From Symbiodinium natans (taxonomy: Eukaryota > Sar > Dinophyceae > Suessiales > Symbiodiniaceae), in NCBI GenBank assembly GCA_905221605.1, contig CAJNDS010000625.1, positions 5,001 through 69,000 of the forward strand: 64,000 bases of DNA. Reading direction: 5' to 3'. Shown in pieces: positions 17,460 through 30,400 of the stretch; position 1 is the first letter of the stretch; every line of letters starts with the position of its first letter. A program made the position numbers and the translations under genes. The notes beneath the pieces are model-generated. The model saw only the letters and a list, made by a program, of their open reading frames with translations. It did no database searches and was not told the DNA's origin.

Positions 17460-17688
17460 TGCGGAGCTGCAATTGGTATTGTAGAAAGGAGTTGGTATTG
17501 GAAGTTGAAGGGTCAATGAACCCGGTAATCTTTGGCTCAAGCCATGACCAAAGCGGTCAAAGGTTTCGTAAAAAGTGTGCCCTTGGTTTGGGGTCTTGTT
17601 GTTCGGTTGTTGGTTGTTCCAGGGGTATTAAGGGCTTCTGTTGGGGTTGACTGTTTTGTTCCCTGTCCTCCTTCGGTTGCCCCCCGTA
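17460..17688 (+). repeat. 3' LTR
   Basis: Identical by eye to the 5' LTR over all 229 bp. It is followed at once by the second copy of the CCCTA target duplication. Confidence 0.95.
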
Positions 17689-17700
17689 CCCTAAACCCTT

Positions 17701-17730
17701 GGGACTGTTAGTATAAGGGGGGAGCATCCC
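17701..17730. repeat. foldback family A, right arm only
   Basis: GGGACTGTTAGTATAAGG and GGAGCATCCC match the right end of the family. It belongs to the inverted duplication. Confidence 0.6.
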
Positions 17731-17832
17731 AAGGTTCGGCTTTGGCGGGGTTGAGGGTTGTGGGGTTGGTGGGTTTGCGGGGTTAGGGCTTTAAGGTTCG
17801 GGTTTCTCAAGTTTTGGACTCGGTTTAGGGTT
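17712..17832 (-). repeat. right copy of the inverted duplication around the retrotransposon
   Basis: The reverse complement of 6995-7120, with small substitutions; see that entry. Confidence 0.75.
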
Positions 17833-18013
17833 TAGGGTTTAGGGTTTAGGGTTTAGGGTTTAGGGTTTAGGGTTTAGGGTTAGGGTTTAGGGTTTAGGGT
17901 CTAGGGTTTGGGGTTCAAAGTAGCCTCGAAGCCTTGAGCCCAGCTGCCATCTGCAAACACTCATGGCCTGCACGTCTTTTCCCACCTAGCTTGGGGTTCA
18001 GTTCAGGAGACCC

Positions 18014-18150
18014 AAACCCTAAACCCTAAACCCTAAACCCTAAACCCTAAACCCTAAACCCTAAACCCTAAACCCTAAACCCTAAACCCTAAACCCTAAA
18101 CCCTAAACCCTAAACCCTAAACCCTAAACCCTAAACCCTAAACCCTAACC
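18014..18150 (-). repeat. CCCTAAA array upstream of the first recovered deacetylase exon
   Basis: Nineteen perfect units. Confidence 0.9.
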
Positions 18151-18375
18151 CTTGGGGGTTAGGGTTTAGGGCCCCTGAAAATTCGCCCTGGAACCCCTGG
18201 AAGCTAAACGGTTCTCCAAGTCCACACTAGCCACTCTAAGCACGGGCATTCGGCTGCCGAAACAAACCCTAAATCCAAAACCCTAAACCCTAAGCCTAAT
18301 CCGTAAACCCTAAACCCTAGAACCCTAAACCTTGGCAACTAAATTTTTCCTGAACCCCTCAACTCCTCCAAAAAG

Positions 18376-18419
18376 GGCTTCTGCCTGCTCAACAACGTCG
18401 CCATCGGAGCCGCATATGC
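18376..18419 (+). CDS. HDAC exon 1 of those recovered
   Basis: GFCLLNNVAIGAAYA with a split last codon. The acceptor is AAAAG-G and the donor GT (18420). Confidence 0.85.
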
Positions 18420-21400
18420 GTGTGGAGCCTGAGGGAAGGGCGTGGCTAGTTTGGGGTTCAGGGCGTCTCGCCGCGCCGCGGCAGTAGATACCATGTGGAA
18501 TAGCGCAAGGTGTGGTGGGGGCGGCATGTCGCGCGAAGGCACATATTTCTGACTGAGTCCAACAATGTTCATCGGTGCTACGTTTTTCCCCCCGCTGCGA
18601 GCTTTCGCAGGCCACCACCCAAACCATTTTCCCTTTATATAGGGGGCCGTCGCCCTCAATTCAATATTTAGAAAACGAAAATCGGGTTAGAGGGGGTGAG
18701 GGGGGTTGGCCAGAGAACGGGTGCATTAGGTTTGGGATCGAAGAAAGGGACAAGGCAGCCGGGGAAACGGAGTTGCGGGGGTTGAAGGGGGGGGTGGGGG
18801 GCTCACAGTTTTTTGGTGCAGTTTTTCGGGCTCTGAAAGGGGGTACCCATGGCTTGGGGCTCTTAGACGGCCTCCAAGGGGGTTCTCAAGCTTGAAACCC
18901 TAAACCCTAAACCCTAAACCCTAAACCCTAAACCCTAAACCCGAAACCGTCGTGGGGCTTAGGGCCTCACCAGCGACAGGCAAGACCGTGGCACAGTGCA
19001 GCCCTGGCAGCTGCATTCGACCAAATCCAGCAAAGGTGTTAGGGCCAGGGTCCCCCAAAAAGGGCGAGAGTTTCGAGAAGTGCCCACATGAGTGTAGGGT
19101 TGTGGTTGTAGGGTTTAGGGTTTAAGGTAGTAGGGTTTAGGGTTTAAGGGTTTAAGGCCTCGGGAATCACGATTGGGGGTTTGGAGGTTGCGGGCGGCGC
19201 GCCTGAAAAGAAAAGCTTTCGTCGTTTTCAAGCAAAGTTCCCCTTTTTTGTGTGTGAATATTTTTGAAACCAGGAAATGTGTGGAGAGGTCTTGCTGTGA
19301 AATTGTGGATTTTCGGACCCCAAGCCCGCCTCCCCCCCTGTCAAAAACCCTAAGACCTATAAACCCGAAACCCTAAACTAGCCTAAACCCTTAACTTCTA
19401 AATCGTCTCCTGGTGGAACGTATAGAGCTCCTCATAAAACTAGTTCAAGGCGCTGCGTCTACCGCCATCTCATCCACAAGGCTGCCATTTTTTCTTTGGG
19501 CTTTGGATGGGGGGTTTAGGGTTTAGGGTTTAGGGTTTAAGGGGTTTAAGGGGTTTAAGGTTTGGGGCTTAAGCTTTATTAGGGTTCGGGGGGGTTTCGG
19601 GTGTAAGGTGCGGGGCTTAAGCTTTACAGGGTTGGGGGGTTTCGGGTTGAAGGTGCGGGGCTTGAGCTTTATAGGATTTTGGGGTGTTTGGTGTTTGGGG
19701 TTTGGGGTTTGGGGTTGAAGCTTTATCGGGGGGAGCGAGGTGCGGGGGAGATGCTGGTTGTGTTTTTTGTTTGTCATGGGTTTCGTTGGGTTTGATTTGG
19801 TCCATTCAAGACTCTATATGCATCTCAACTCGAAGCGTTCTCGCTTCCCTGGCCCTGGCCCTAAACCCTAAACCCTAAACCCTAAACCCTAAACCCTAAA
19901 CCCTAAACCCTAAACCCTAAACCCTAAACCCTAAACCCTAAACCCTAAACCCTAAACCCTAAACCCTAAACCTTACAGAATATGTGTGTGTGTGTGCAAG
20001 CGCGTGCGAATAAGTGAGTGCAATGGGGGTTCAGTCCGGGCTTGGCAGAGCCAGAGCATGGTCAAGACCACCAGTGTGTAGGGTTTAGGGTTTAGGGTTC
20101 AGGGTTCAGGGTTTAGGGTTTAGGGTTTAGGGTTTAGGGTTTAGGGTTTAGGGTTTAAGGCGTGTGAGTGGTTGGCACAAGTCATTGTTGAAGACATGCT
20201 GGCAGCACGGGAGCACTCCACAGATTCGACATGAGCGCTACGCCCTCAGCCGCATGCTTTAAGCCTGGAGACCCTATTGGGGTTTAGGGTTTAGGGTTTA
20301 GGGTTTAGGGTTTAGGGTTTAGGGTTTAGGGTTTAGGGTTTAGGGTTTAGGGTTTAGGGTTTAGTTCCATATATATATATATGTGTGCGTATATGTCTAT
20401 GTCTAGACCTAAACCTTAACCCGGCCCTCCGCCCTCCTCCTCCCCCTCTAAACCCTCAACCTTAAACCCTAAACCCTGTTGCAAGGTGGCCATTATCGAC
20501 TTCGACGTACACCATGGCAACGGCACGGAGGCCGTGGCCGGGGGCTCGGCTCTCCAGACCGAACCCACCCCACAATTTGGGGTTTTGGGTTTAGGGTTTG
20601 GGATTTAGGGTTTGGGGTTTAGGGTTTGGGGTTTAGGGTTTGGGGTTTGGGGTTTGGGGTTTAGGGTTTGGTTTAGGGTTTGGGGTTTGGGGTTTAGGGT
20701 TTGGGATTTAGGTTTTTGGTTTGGGGTTTAGGATTTTTGGGTTTAGGGTTTGGGGTTGAGGGGTTTTGGGTTTGGGATTTAGGGTTTGGGTTTTCGGCTC
20801 TAGGGTTTGAGGGGCACTACGTAGCACAAGAGCAGCACACAGGCAGCACACAGGCAGCATCAGGGTTGGTCTACGGATTTCCATGCATTCAGCAGCCGTT
20901 TGTTCACAAGACACCCCCTGAACACTAAGCCACAAAGGGCTGAAGCAGATGATGCACTTACCATCGGACTCTGCCCTGTCCATAAAACCCTTTCAGTCCT
21001 AAACCCCAAGCCCAAAACCCTGAACCCCAAACCCTTAAATCCTAAGCACTAAACCCTAAACCCTGGTGATCTCGCTGCGTCGGAGTTCTGAGGTTAAGAA
21101 CATGCGACCTCGACCGGACGTGCCTCCGGCAGCCCCTGCTCGGTTTGGGCTTGAAGGGTGTTTCGGACAGTCACACCTACGCTGCTAGCCACATGCCTGA
21201 ACCCTAAACCTTAAACCCTAAAACCTAAACCCTGAACCCTAAACCCTAAACCCTATTGCCCTCATACATAAACCCTACCGTCATAGACCCGAAGCCATAG
21301 GTTCTGCTGCCTGCAGTTTCAGTTGTGGGGCTTAGGGCTGAGGGCTTCGTAGATTGGAGGAGCTGATCTTGATCGTTGGGGCTTATAAGGTTTAGGGTTC

Positions 21401-24400
21401 AGGGTTCAGGGCTTAGGGCTTAGGGTGTAGGACAAGATGTCCAGGAGAAGAGCGCCGCATACTTCCACGCAGGTCACCTGATGAGGACTGCGCAGCGAGT
21501 AGCAACTATACGCAAAATCCCCCAAAGCCCCCCCCCCCCCGCCCCCCCCAAACCCAAATCCACCAACCCTAAACCCTAAACCCTCAACCCTAAACCCTAA
21601 ACCCTAAACCATACTGTTTAAGTCGAGAGCATGGGGGGTGAGCCGGGCACGAGGGTCATTTAAGTTTTCTTTCGAGGGCTTGGGAACTTCATCACTTTGT
21701 GGCCCTGCCTGGGAGGGTTTAGGGTTTAGGGTTTAGGGTTTAGGGTTTAGGGGGTGTTTGCCTTTACAACGATAGATGGTTCAAAGGCCTATCATTTACT
21801 AGCTAGGGTTTATAGGTTTAGGTCTCAGGGTTCAGGGTTTGGGTTTAGGGTTTAGGGTTAACATGGTGAGGATGCACCGAATGCCACCCGCCGGGCGGCC
21901 TCACCTTCCGCAACCCCTGAGTTTGCCCGCAGGATACACCACGTTCCCGCGCCCAGCTGCAAGCCCACACCTCGGACTCCTTCGTGGTAGCCCCAAGCGG
22001 CCCGAAACTCTAATCTCTAATCTCTAAACCCTAAACCCTAAACCCTAAACCCTAAACCCTAAACCCTAATCCCTAATCCCTAAACCCTAATCCCTAATCC
22101 CTAAACCCTAAACAAACCCTACGCCCAGATCCTGAGCCCTGCACCACCCCCAAGCTTTAGGGGCACCCGCAACGCCACATCCCAAAAAGCCTAGACCCCA
22201 AGCAACTAACAGGGTTTAGGGTTTAGGGTTATAGGGTTATAGGGTTCTAGGGTTCTAGGGTTCTAGGGTTTAGGGTTTAGGGTTTAGGGTTTAGGGAACT
22301 TAGCAGAATATAGGGGCCTGAATAATTTCAATGGGGTTTTGGGGGACCAATAATACTAGTAGACCCTGAACCCTATAAGTTTTGTGCTTCAAGCAGCCCA
22401 GTTCATGGCAGAGATTTTCCTGCAACATCTGCGCATACAGTAGCTTTATACGCACCACCTTAGCTTCAGTTTAATTTTGGGGTTTAGGGCTCAGGGATTC
22501 CCAAGCTACTCCAGGATCAAGACCGCGATCGCTGCGATTGATCTAAACCCTAAACCCTAAACCCTAAACCCTAAACCCTAAACCCTAAACCCTAAACCCT
22601 AAACCCTAAACCCTAAACCCTAAACCCTAAACCCCTCTAAGCATTCGCGGCCATGCAGCCCTTTCCAAAGGCCTTCCTCGGCCCAATCGCCTCAAAGTTC
22701 TTTCTGTGGGGAATGAGGGAATTGGGGTTTAGGGTTTAGGGTTTAAGGTTTAGGGTTTAGGGTTCAGGGTTTAGGGCCCTATATGTACCCTTTAAGAGAT
22801 GATCATAGGGTACCTCGGTCCCTCATTCCCTACGAGAAGAGCCAGCCAGATCGTCGGGTGCCGCAGAACTTGAGGAAGAGGCCGTCAGAGCTCGGTGGGT
22901 TGAAGTCATGGAGCTCAGCAAGATTGGCAGCAGGTTGCCCTGGCGACATCCCATGCCGCTCCTGTCCGCATCTCCAGAAAAAGAACACATGCCCCTGTAC
23001 CCGGAATAAGGCTGAAGCGAGGCTTGCTTAAGGGTTAGCCTGGTCTCCCTTGTTGCTTCCTGGCGAGGGTCCTGAGCGAAGATGGGAGTGTCTCAGCCTC
23101 CAAGCCCAGACCCTAAAACCCTCACGGCAAACTCCTAAACCCGCAACTCCACTCCAAATCCCCAACCTCCTGCTGTCCTTAACCGCTCAGCTCACACCCA
23201 GCCCTAAGCCCGAAGCCCTAGGACCATAAAAGCCATTTCATCCAACGTGTGAAGCCCCCGAACGCTGAGGCTTGGCCTAGGAATTTAGGGCTCTAGGGTT
23301 TTGTTTTTTTTGTTTTTTTTTGTTTTCGAACTTTAAGGTTGTGAATTTAGGGTTTTAGGGCTGTAGGGTTTATATAACTCATAACCCCAACCCTCTAAGG
23401 TTTAGAGCTTGTAGGATTTAAACCCTAAACTCTCAACCCTAAGTAGGACCCGTCGACCTATGCGTGGAAAGGCCATGGCTGGACCCAGAGACGGATGTGG
23501 AGAGCGTCTTCTTCGCGTCCGGGGGCCCTGCGCAACCCTCACGCTGGTCGTTGTTAAGGTTTAGGGTTAGGGTTTAGGGTTTAGGGTTCAGGGTTCAGGG
23601 TTTAGAATCCCTAAGGACGCTCATGCCGAGGGAGGGGTTGGGTGAAGAAGTTCAGGGCTCCGGGGTTCTGAGCCTTGGCAATGCCGTGAACTCGCCCTGG
23701 GTACCCAAACAACCGGTTGCAAAGAGTTGTTCTGACCGAAAGAACCCTAAACCCTAAACCCTAAACCCTAAACCCTGAACCCAAAACCCTAAACCCTAAA
23801 CCCTAAAGCCTTTGTTGTAGTTTCAAGAACCGGGGGGGCGGCGCCAGGAGGGAGGGGGGGGGGGGGAAGTGCGCGGTGGATCCCTGGACCTGGCCTCCCG
23901 TACCATCGCCAACGGAAGAAGCTTGATGTTTAGGGTTTAGGGTTTAGGGTTTAGGGTTTGGGGTTTAGGGTTTGGGGTTTAGGGTTTAGGGTTTAGGACT
24001 TGAGTTCAGGCCTGGTAAATTTCGCGGAGCACGTCGGTTCAACACCAACCGGCGCTAACTCCTGACACAGGGGTTGGGGGTGCATGCTTCTTTTATTTTG
24101 AGAGTGAACAGCCGTCTGAAGGCTCTGCGCACCCACAGCGGCGAGCAAGCATGTTTTACGGCTTGTTAAGGGTCAGGGTCCCACCGATGAGCTTCCATGA
24201 GACCGAGATTCCCGAGAGATTCCCGAAACCAGGCCAGAAGCAAACCCTACCCCCCTATAGCCTTGCCATGGCTGACCTTAGCTTCCAAGTTAAGCGCTTG
24301 CAGCGGGCTCACGCGCATTTGCTCTAGTTGCACCCGCGGCTTATGGTTGGAACCGAAAGCACCATAAATGTCAGTGAAAACCCTTAAGTTCGACACACTG

Positions 24401-27400
24401 TGTTGGGAGTATTGTCGCTAATTTTGCAGGGCCGTTGTTCTACGAACTTTTCGGGCGGCCACCACCATGCGATATGCATTATTTGTCATTTCTTTCTGGT
24501 TGGCGTTGGTTCGAGGCGAAGAAAAAGCTAAGGTCAGTGAGAACCTTAAGTTCAACATGGGGTGTTGGAACTATTGTAGCTGATTTTGCCAAACAGTTTT
24601 TTTTGCGACTAACTTTTCGGGTGCCACACCCATGCGACATTCACCGTCTGTCCTTTTTTCTGGTATGTGATGGCTCGAGCCGAACAAAAGTCAAGGCTGG
24701 TGAAAGCCCTTGAGATCAACGCCGGGCGTTGAATTTCTTGTTGCTAACTTTCCGGGGTGGTTTCTCTACTGGTTTTTTCGGCTGTCGGGTGACCGTTTTC
24801 GGCGCTGAAAATGGGCAATAACTGTTTGCACGGAGGAACAATTTAGAAACTGTCTTTGCTTTGTTTTTGGATGTTTTATTTGTTTTTTTGGGTTTAGGGT
24901 CTAGGTTTAGGGTTTTGAGTTTAGGGTTTAGAAGCCCAACAAAAGCAAAAACGGAAAAACCTTTTAAAACATAGACCTCCCCATTCAAATCCAAATGTCA
25001 GCTGTGTTTGGCGGTTTGCAGCTGAAAGGGTTGGGACGGTTGGCTGTTCGGGCTTAATCTGGGAGTTAAAGGTGGCTTTAGTAATGATGGCCATGGCTGT
25101 ACGGTGTGGGTGGCTTAGATCCCGAAATCGAGCGACTCTGACCCCAAAAAAAAGTTAGAGACCAAAAAAAGTTAAGTTCAACACCGTGTTGAACCTAACT
25201 TTTCGTGTTGGAAATCCTGCGTGTTTTTGCTGAATCCTACGTGGTTTTTGGGCTGTCGTGTGACGTGTTTCAGGGAAAAATGTGGGAAATAAGGGTAAAA
25301 AAGGTCAAACGGCGTCGGTTTGTAGCCTTGTTTGCGATGAGGCCCTAAACTCCTCAGCCCTAAACCCTATAACCCTAAACCCAAAACCCTAAACCCTGAA
25401 CTCTGAACCCTGAACCCTAAACCCTAAACCCTAAACCCTAAACCCTAAACCCTAAACCCTAAACCTATCCCGTCAGCCCGGAAATTCTTGGCAATTCCAC
25501 TTCCGGAGGTCCATCCATGGGTTCGGTGGAGGTTTTTACCCAGGCGCGCCGCGGCCGTTTGGGCGTTTGGGGTTTAGGGTTTAGGGTTGGGGTTTAGGGT
25601 TTAGGGTTTAGGGTTCGGGGTTTAGGGTTTAGGGTTTGGGGTTTAGGATTTGTGTTTTTTGGGATTCGGGGTTTGGGTTTAGGATTTCGGTTTAGGGTTT
25701 AGGGGGCGGGGTTCCCGCGTGTAAGAGTCGGTATTCCAAGTTTAGGGTTTAGGGTTTAGGGTTTAGGGTTTAAGGATTAGGGTTTAGGGTTTAGGGTTTA
25801 GGGTTTAGGGTTTAGGGTTTAGCATTCGTCGTCCGAGCGCAGTAGTAGCAAGACAGGCCCAATGCCCAGCGCAGGACCGCCCCAATAGTAACTCGACAGC
25901 ATGTTTCTACTCACATATGTAGCGATAGAATACAGGGTTTAGGTTTTACAGTTTAGGGTTTAGGGTTTAGGGTTTAGGGTGTAGTGATAGAGTATAGGAA
26001 GTGTGTAAAACACACATGCAATTACAAGGCAATGTAAAATAGCATACATGAGATGTAGAAATCTTGCGAAGAATCTTGCAAAGCGCCTGACAAAACATGT
26101 AGGTTTCGCGGGTTGGAGGCATAGCCGGAGGCCCTTCTAATCGATTTCCTTCTCCACTCTAGCTTGCCCAGGGCACGCTAAGAACGACTCTGATGTTGGC
26201 GGATTTTGGCGGACCTTGTGAAGCGTCCGGAAGAAAGTTTTGGTTTCCTGGTTAAGGACGTCTTTGGCCGAAGAGCTTTCTCCTTGATTTTCTGTCCCCC
26301 CCCCTGCGTGCAGGAGCTCCCACGTCACAGCATGTTTGAAGCCCTCAACCCTGAAACCCTAAGCCCTCAGCCCAGTTGCCGAGCTTTCATCCCTTCTTCT
26401 GGGAGTTCTTTTTTGTTTCAGGTGATCTCTGTGCCTGCGGTTTTAGGGTCTCGGGTTTATGGGTGAGGGCTCCAAAACCCCCCAGCCCCCGCCAGTAGAC
26501 GGGAAAGCGTGTGAGGAGGGATCCCTAGGAGCCAACCTTAATATATATATATATATATATATTTGTACCTCAAAAGTCCCTAACTACCTAAGCAGCCCCT
26601 GAATAGCCCTAAACCCTATATACACCCTAAACCCTATATAAACCCTAAACCCTATGTAAACCCTAAACCCCCAAACAACCTGTAAGGTCCCTATTAGCCC
26701 GACCTGGCCGGCGAATGCTGACCTTGCCCTGTGAGGCACTGGGAAGTCGAGCGAGAGCAGCCAGCCGAGGCAGCCCCAGGGGGGTGCAGCTTAGCGAGAA
26801 GCCCTAAACCCTAAACCCTAAACCCTGAACCCTAAACCCCAACACCTAAACCCTAAACCCTAAACCCTAAACCCTAAACCCTAAGCCCTAAACCCTAAAC
26901 CCTAAACCCAAACCCTAAACCCGAAGCCCATGATGGGTGGAATATGCCCTAAACCCTAAACCCTAAACCCTAAAGCCTAAACCCGAAGCCCTAAACCCTA
27001 GCATGCTAGCAGGATCATCAACGTGGCCCTTCGCAAAAGATCGGGGCCTGTCGAGTTCCGGCGCGGTCTCAGGCGGCATTGCTGGGATTTGGGGCTTTGA
27101 GATTTGACATCATGGAGTTTAGGGTGTGGGGTTTAGGGTTTAGGGTTTAGGGTTTAGGGCGGCTGAGTTTGTTTTATGCTCCGGCTTGTACTGGGGGGCA
27201 CGGGGGGGGGGGGGGGGGGGGGGGGGGGGTTGGGGCCCATTGGGTTCGTAGGGCCTCGGGCCCTAAGCCCTTTTGGACTTTTTTCGTGGTCTTGGGCATG
27301 AAGGGTCGCTAGCGAAAGAAGAAGCAGAACCCGAAACCTGAAAGGCGTCGTCATATGGTTATCCATCAAGAAGCAGGTCAGAGATTTGGGGGGGGCGGGG

Positions 27401-30400
27401 GGGCCTTTGGGTTCATAGGGGCTCGGGCCCTAAAACCCTAAACCCTAAACCCCAACCCCGAAACCCTAAAGGGAGTTTGGATGTTTTCGTGGCCTTGGGG
27501 CCTTTACCGACAAACAAAAAACAGAACCCGAGTACATGATTGGACGGACCTTGACAGCAGTCATAAAGGGTCTTTTGGAATGAATACAGGGGTTGGGTTT
27601 TGGGTTTAGGGTTTAGGGTTTAGGGTTTAGGGTTTGGGGTCTAGGGTCTAGGGTCTAGGGCCTAGGGCCTAGGGTCTAGGGTCTAGGGTCTAGTGAGGCA
27701 GAGAGAACCGAACATGTAGTGCGGGAGTTCTCGGCGGGTTGAGCTCGTTACAGCTGGGGCTTAGGGTTTGGGGTTTAGGCCTTAGGGTTTGGGGTTTAGG
27801 GTTCAGTCAAAGTTTGGGGTTTAGGGCTTAGGGCGTAGGATTTGGGGTTTAGGGTTTGGGGTTCAGGGCTTGGTGCCCGGCCACCAATGAGTCCATAAAC
27901 CCGAAACTGGAATGCCTAAACGTATACTATCAGTCCTGATAGGGATTGTAGTACCCCCTATTAGAATCCCTCTTAAGGACTGGTAGTATAAGGGGGAACA
28001 TACCAACCCTAAACCCTTGAGTCCCTAAACAGGAATAGAGGCCCAAGCGGCTCAAGGCCTAAAAGTAGCTGCAGAAGCTCCCGAAATCCGAGACACCCTT
28101 GAAAATTGAAAGCCTACAGTCCTTAAACCCTACAATCCTTAAACTCGAACATGTGTATCCCCAACAGTCCTGAAAATCCTGAAGCCCTAAACCCAGAAAC
28201 CCGACAATCCTGAACCCCCCCCCTCCCCCCCCTCAAGCCCTTAATCCCCTCACAGCGCTGGACCCCTAAACCGCCTACACCCACCCACCTATCCCTAAAC
28301 CCTAAACCCTAAACCCTAAACCTTAAACCCTAAACCCTAAACCCCCAACCCCAAGCCCCAAACCCACCAGCCCCTTCACCTCCGAGTTCAGGGCTTCAAC
28401 CCTCCAAGCCTTATAAACCCTAAGCAATACAGGCCCCTATACCTAAACCCTAAACCCTAAACCCTAAACCCTAAACCCTAAACCCTAAACCCTAAACCCT
28501 AAGCTCCAGATTCAACCCCCTTTCAGCCATAAACCCTCTTACACCCTCTACTGTACTGGCTGGTTCTTAGTAGAGAATGAGGGAATGAGCACCCTAGAAA
28601 AAACCTTGAAGGGTATGTATACATGTGTGTATATATAGGGCCCAAATTCCTTCATTCCCTACTAAGAACCAGGGGGTCTAAGCCCTAGAAACCCCATACA
28701 CCTTCTAAACCCCGATCAACCCAAAACTCACTATACACCCTCAGGGTTTAGGGTTTAGGGTTCAGAGTTTAGGTTTAGGGTTTAGGGCTTCGGGCCTCCA
28801 ATCTAAACCCCTAGAAACAAAACCCTACATACCCGAAACTGCTTGAGGCAGCGGATACTTCCGGCTCTCCAGGTGGAACAGGGCTCACGGCTTCGGGCTT
28901 TCGGGCTTTCGGGGTTTAGGGTTTGGGGTTTGGGGTGTAGGGTTTAGGGTTGGGAGTTTTGGGTTTGGGGTTTTGGGTTGCGAGGGGCATTAGGATCAAG
29001 GCGTTGCCCGAGCTCAGGAGCTCACCAATAGCTTGCGAAACTTCGGCCCTATACGCTAGAAACGCCCTAAACCCCAAACCCGAACCCTCAACCCCGAAAG
29101 AACTCGAAGGGATTCCGTAAAAAATGCTGGAGAAAACCCTAAGAAGATCCTAGATTCCTCGGATTAGGGGTTTACGGGGGGTCAGTGCTCAGAAGCCCGA
29201 AACCCACTCTATGCCCAAATCCTGAACCCGAGACCTGAGCCCGAAGCACCCTAGAAACTCGAAAATCCTTAAGCCTACAATCCTCAAACCCTAAACCCTA
29301 AACCCTCAACCCAGAAACCCGAACATCCTCTAAAGCCCTAAAGCCGAAACCCAACAGCTAAAGGGGGATGTCCGAAAACAGGGGCGCTCTCTTCTAGCCT
29401 CCCCAAAACTACTATGTACTCCTTGCAAAGGAACCCCTAAACCCTAAACCCTAAACCCTAAACCCTAAACCCTAAATTCTATGTACGGACACCCGCCCAT
29501 AGGAGTTCGGTCCTGACTTGATATTCATCTCGGCCGGCTTCGACGGCCATGAGGCTTGGGTTTGGTGGGTCCTGGCGTCTTGAGGGTTTAGGGTTTAGGG
29601 TTTTAGGGTTTAGGGTTTAGGGTTTAGGGTTTAGGGAGTCTTGAGGCCGATGAAGGGGTGTTAGGGTCCATAAGGGGGCTTGGGGTTTAGGTTTTGGGGT
29701 TTAGGGTTTAGGGTGTAGGGTGTTTGGTTTAGGATTTAGGATTTCGGGTTTAGGGTTTAGGGTTTAGGGTTTAGGCTTGAGGGATTAGGGGTAAGGACGT
29801 ATAGTTTAGAGCGCACCCCTGGTTCATGATGTCAGGGGGAGCGTTTCGTCCCTTTCAGGGGATACCATTCTTATCAAGGTTTTGTTTCTGTGGTATTCTG
29901 TGGTTGGGAGGAAGCACATGACCCACGGAAGCTTGCTTTCTCAAAGATTTGGCATGTTAGCTTCTTTTGGGCTTGGGGAAGGGCGCGCGATGTAAATGAT
30001 GCTGAAGTTCAAAATCAGATGAGAACCGAAGTAGGCAGCACGCGGATCACGACCTGCTACTGCCTCGTACTGTTTGGACAGGTTTTCAACATTGCTTCTT
30101 TCGCGTAGTTGTTCATCAGACGTCAAGTGTGTCTGAGAAAGCTCAATCCTACGACCCCGTGAATTTGTGCTGTTTGACGTGCTGGAGATTCGAACTTGAT
30201 AGTGGAGACCAGATGTGCTTGGGTTAAGGGATACCTTACTATATGTAGTCCCTTTATACCTAAGTAGCCTCTACATCACCCCTAAGGTCGCTTATAATGG
30301 TCCCTCCTTTAGTCCCTAATGTGTTTACTTCGTGTTCGCGGTTTATTGGTGTCGGCACCAACTCTTAATCGCCGAGCCGACTTAAACGCATGACAGACAA

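Larger units (their letters stand above)
7750..17688 (+). mobile_element. Ty1/copia-like LTR retrotransposon with methyltransferase-like and 2OG-dioxygenase-like domains
   Basis: A 9.94-kb element with identical 229-bp LTRs, a tRNA-type primer site, a polypurine tract and a 5-bp target duplication. The order Gag, protease, integrase, RT, RNase H is that of Ty1/copia. Two extra enzyme-like domains are present: a C5-methyltransferase-like one between protease and integrase, and an HxD...H...R dioxygenase-like one between integrase and RT. Identical LTRs mean a very recent insertion. The coding frame is nevertheless broken at 12937-12959 by an 11-bp tandem duplication and shifted again at an A run (16809-16815). 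The element holds no TTTAGGG arrays, unlike its surroundings, and inserted into one. Confidence 0.95.

Noticed and set aside
18228-18277. Deacetylase exon with HGHSAA resembling the PGHHA active site
   Set aside because: The His pair is not matched exactly, the acceptor is not AG-G, and the following intron would lack TTTAGGG; too weak to annotate.
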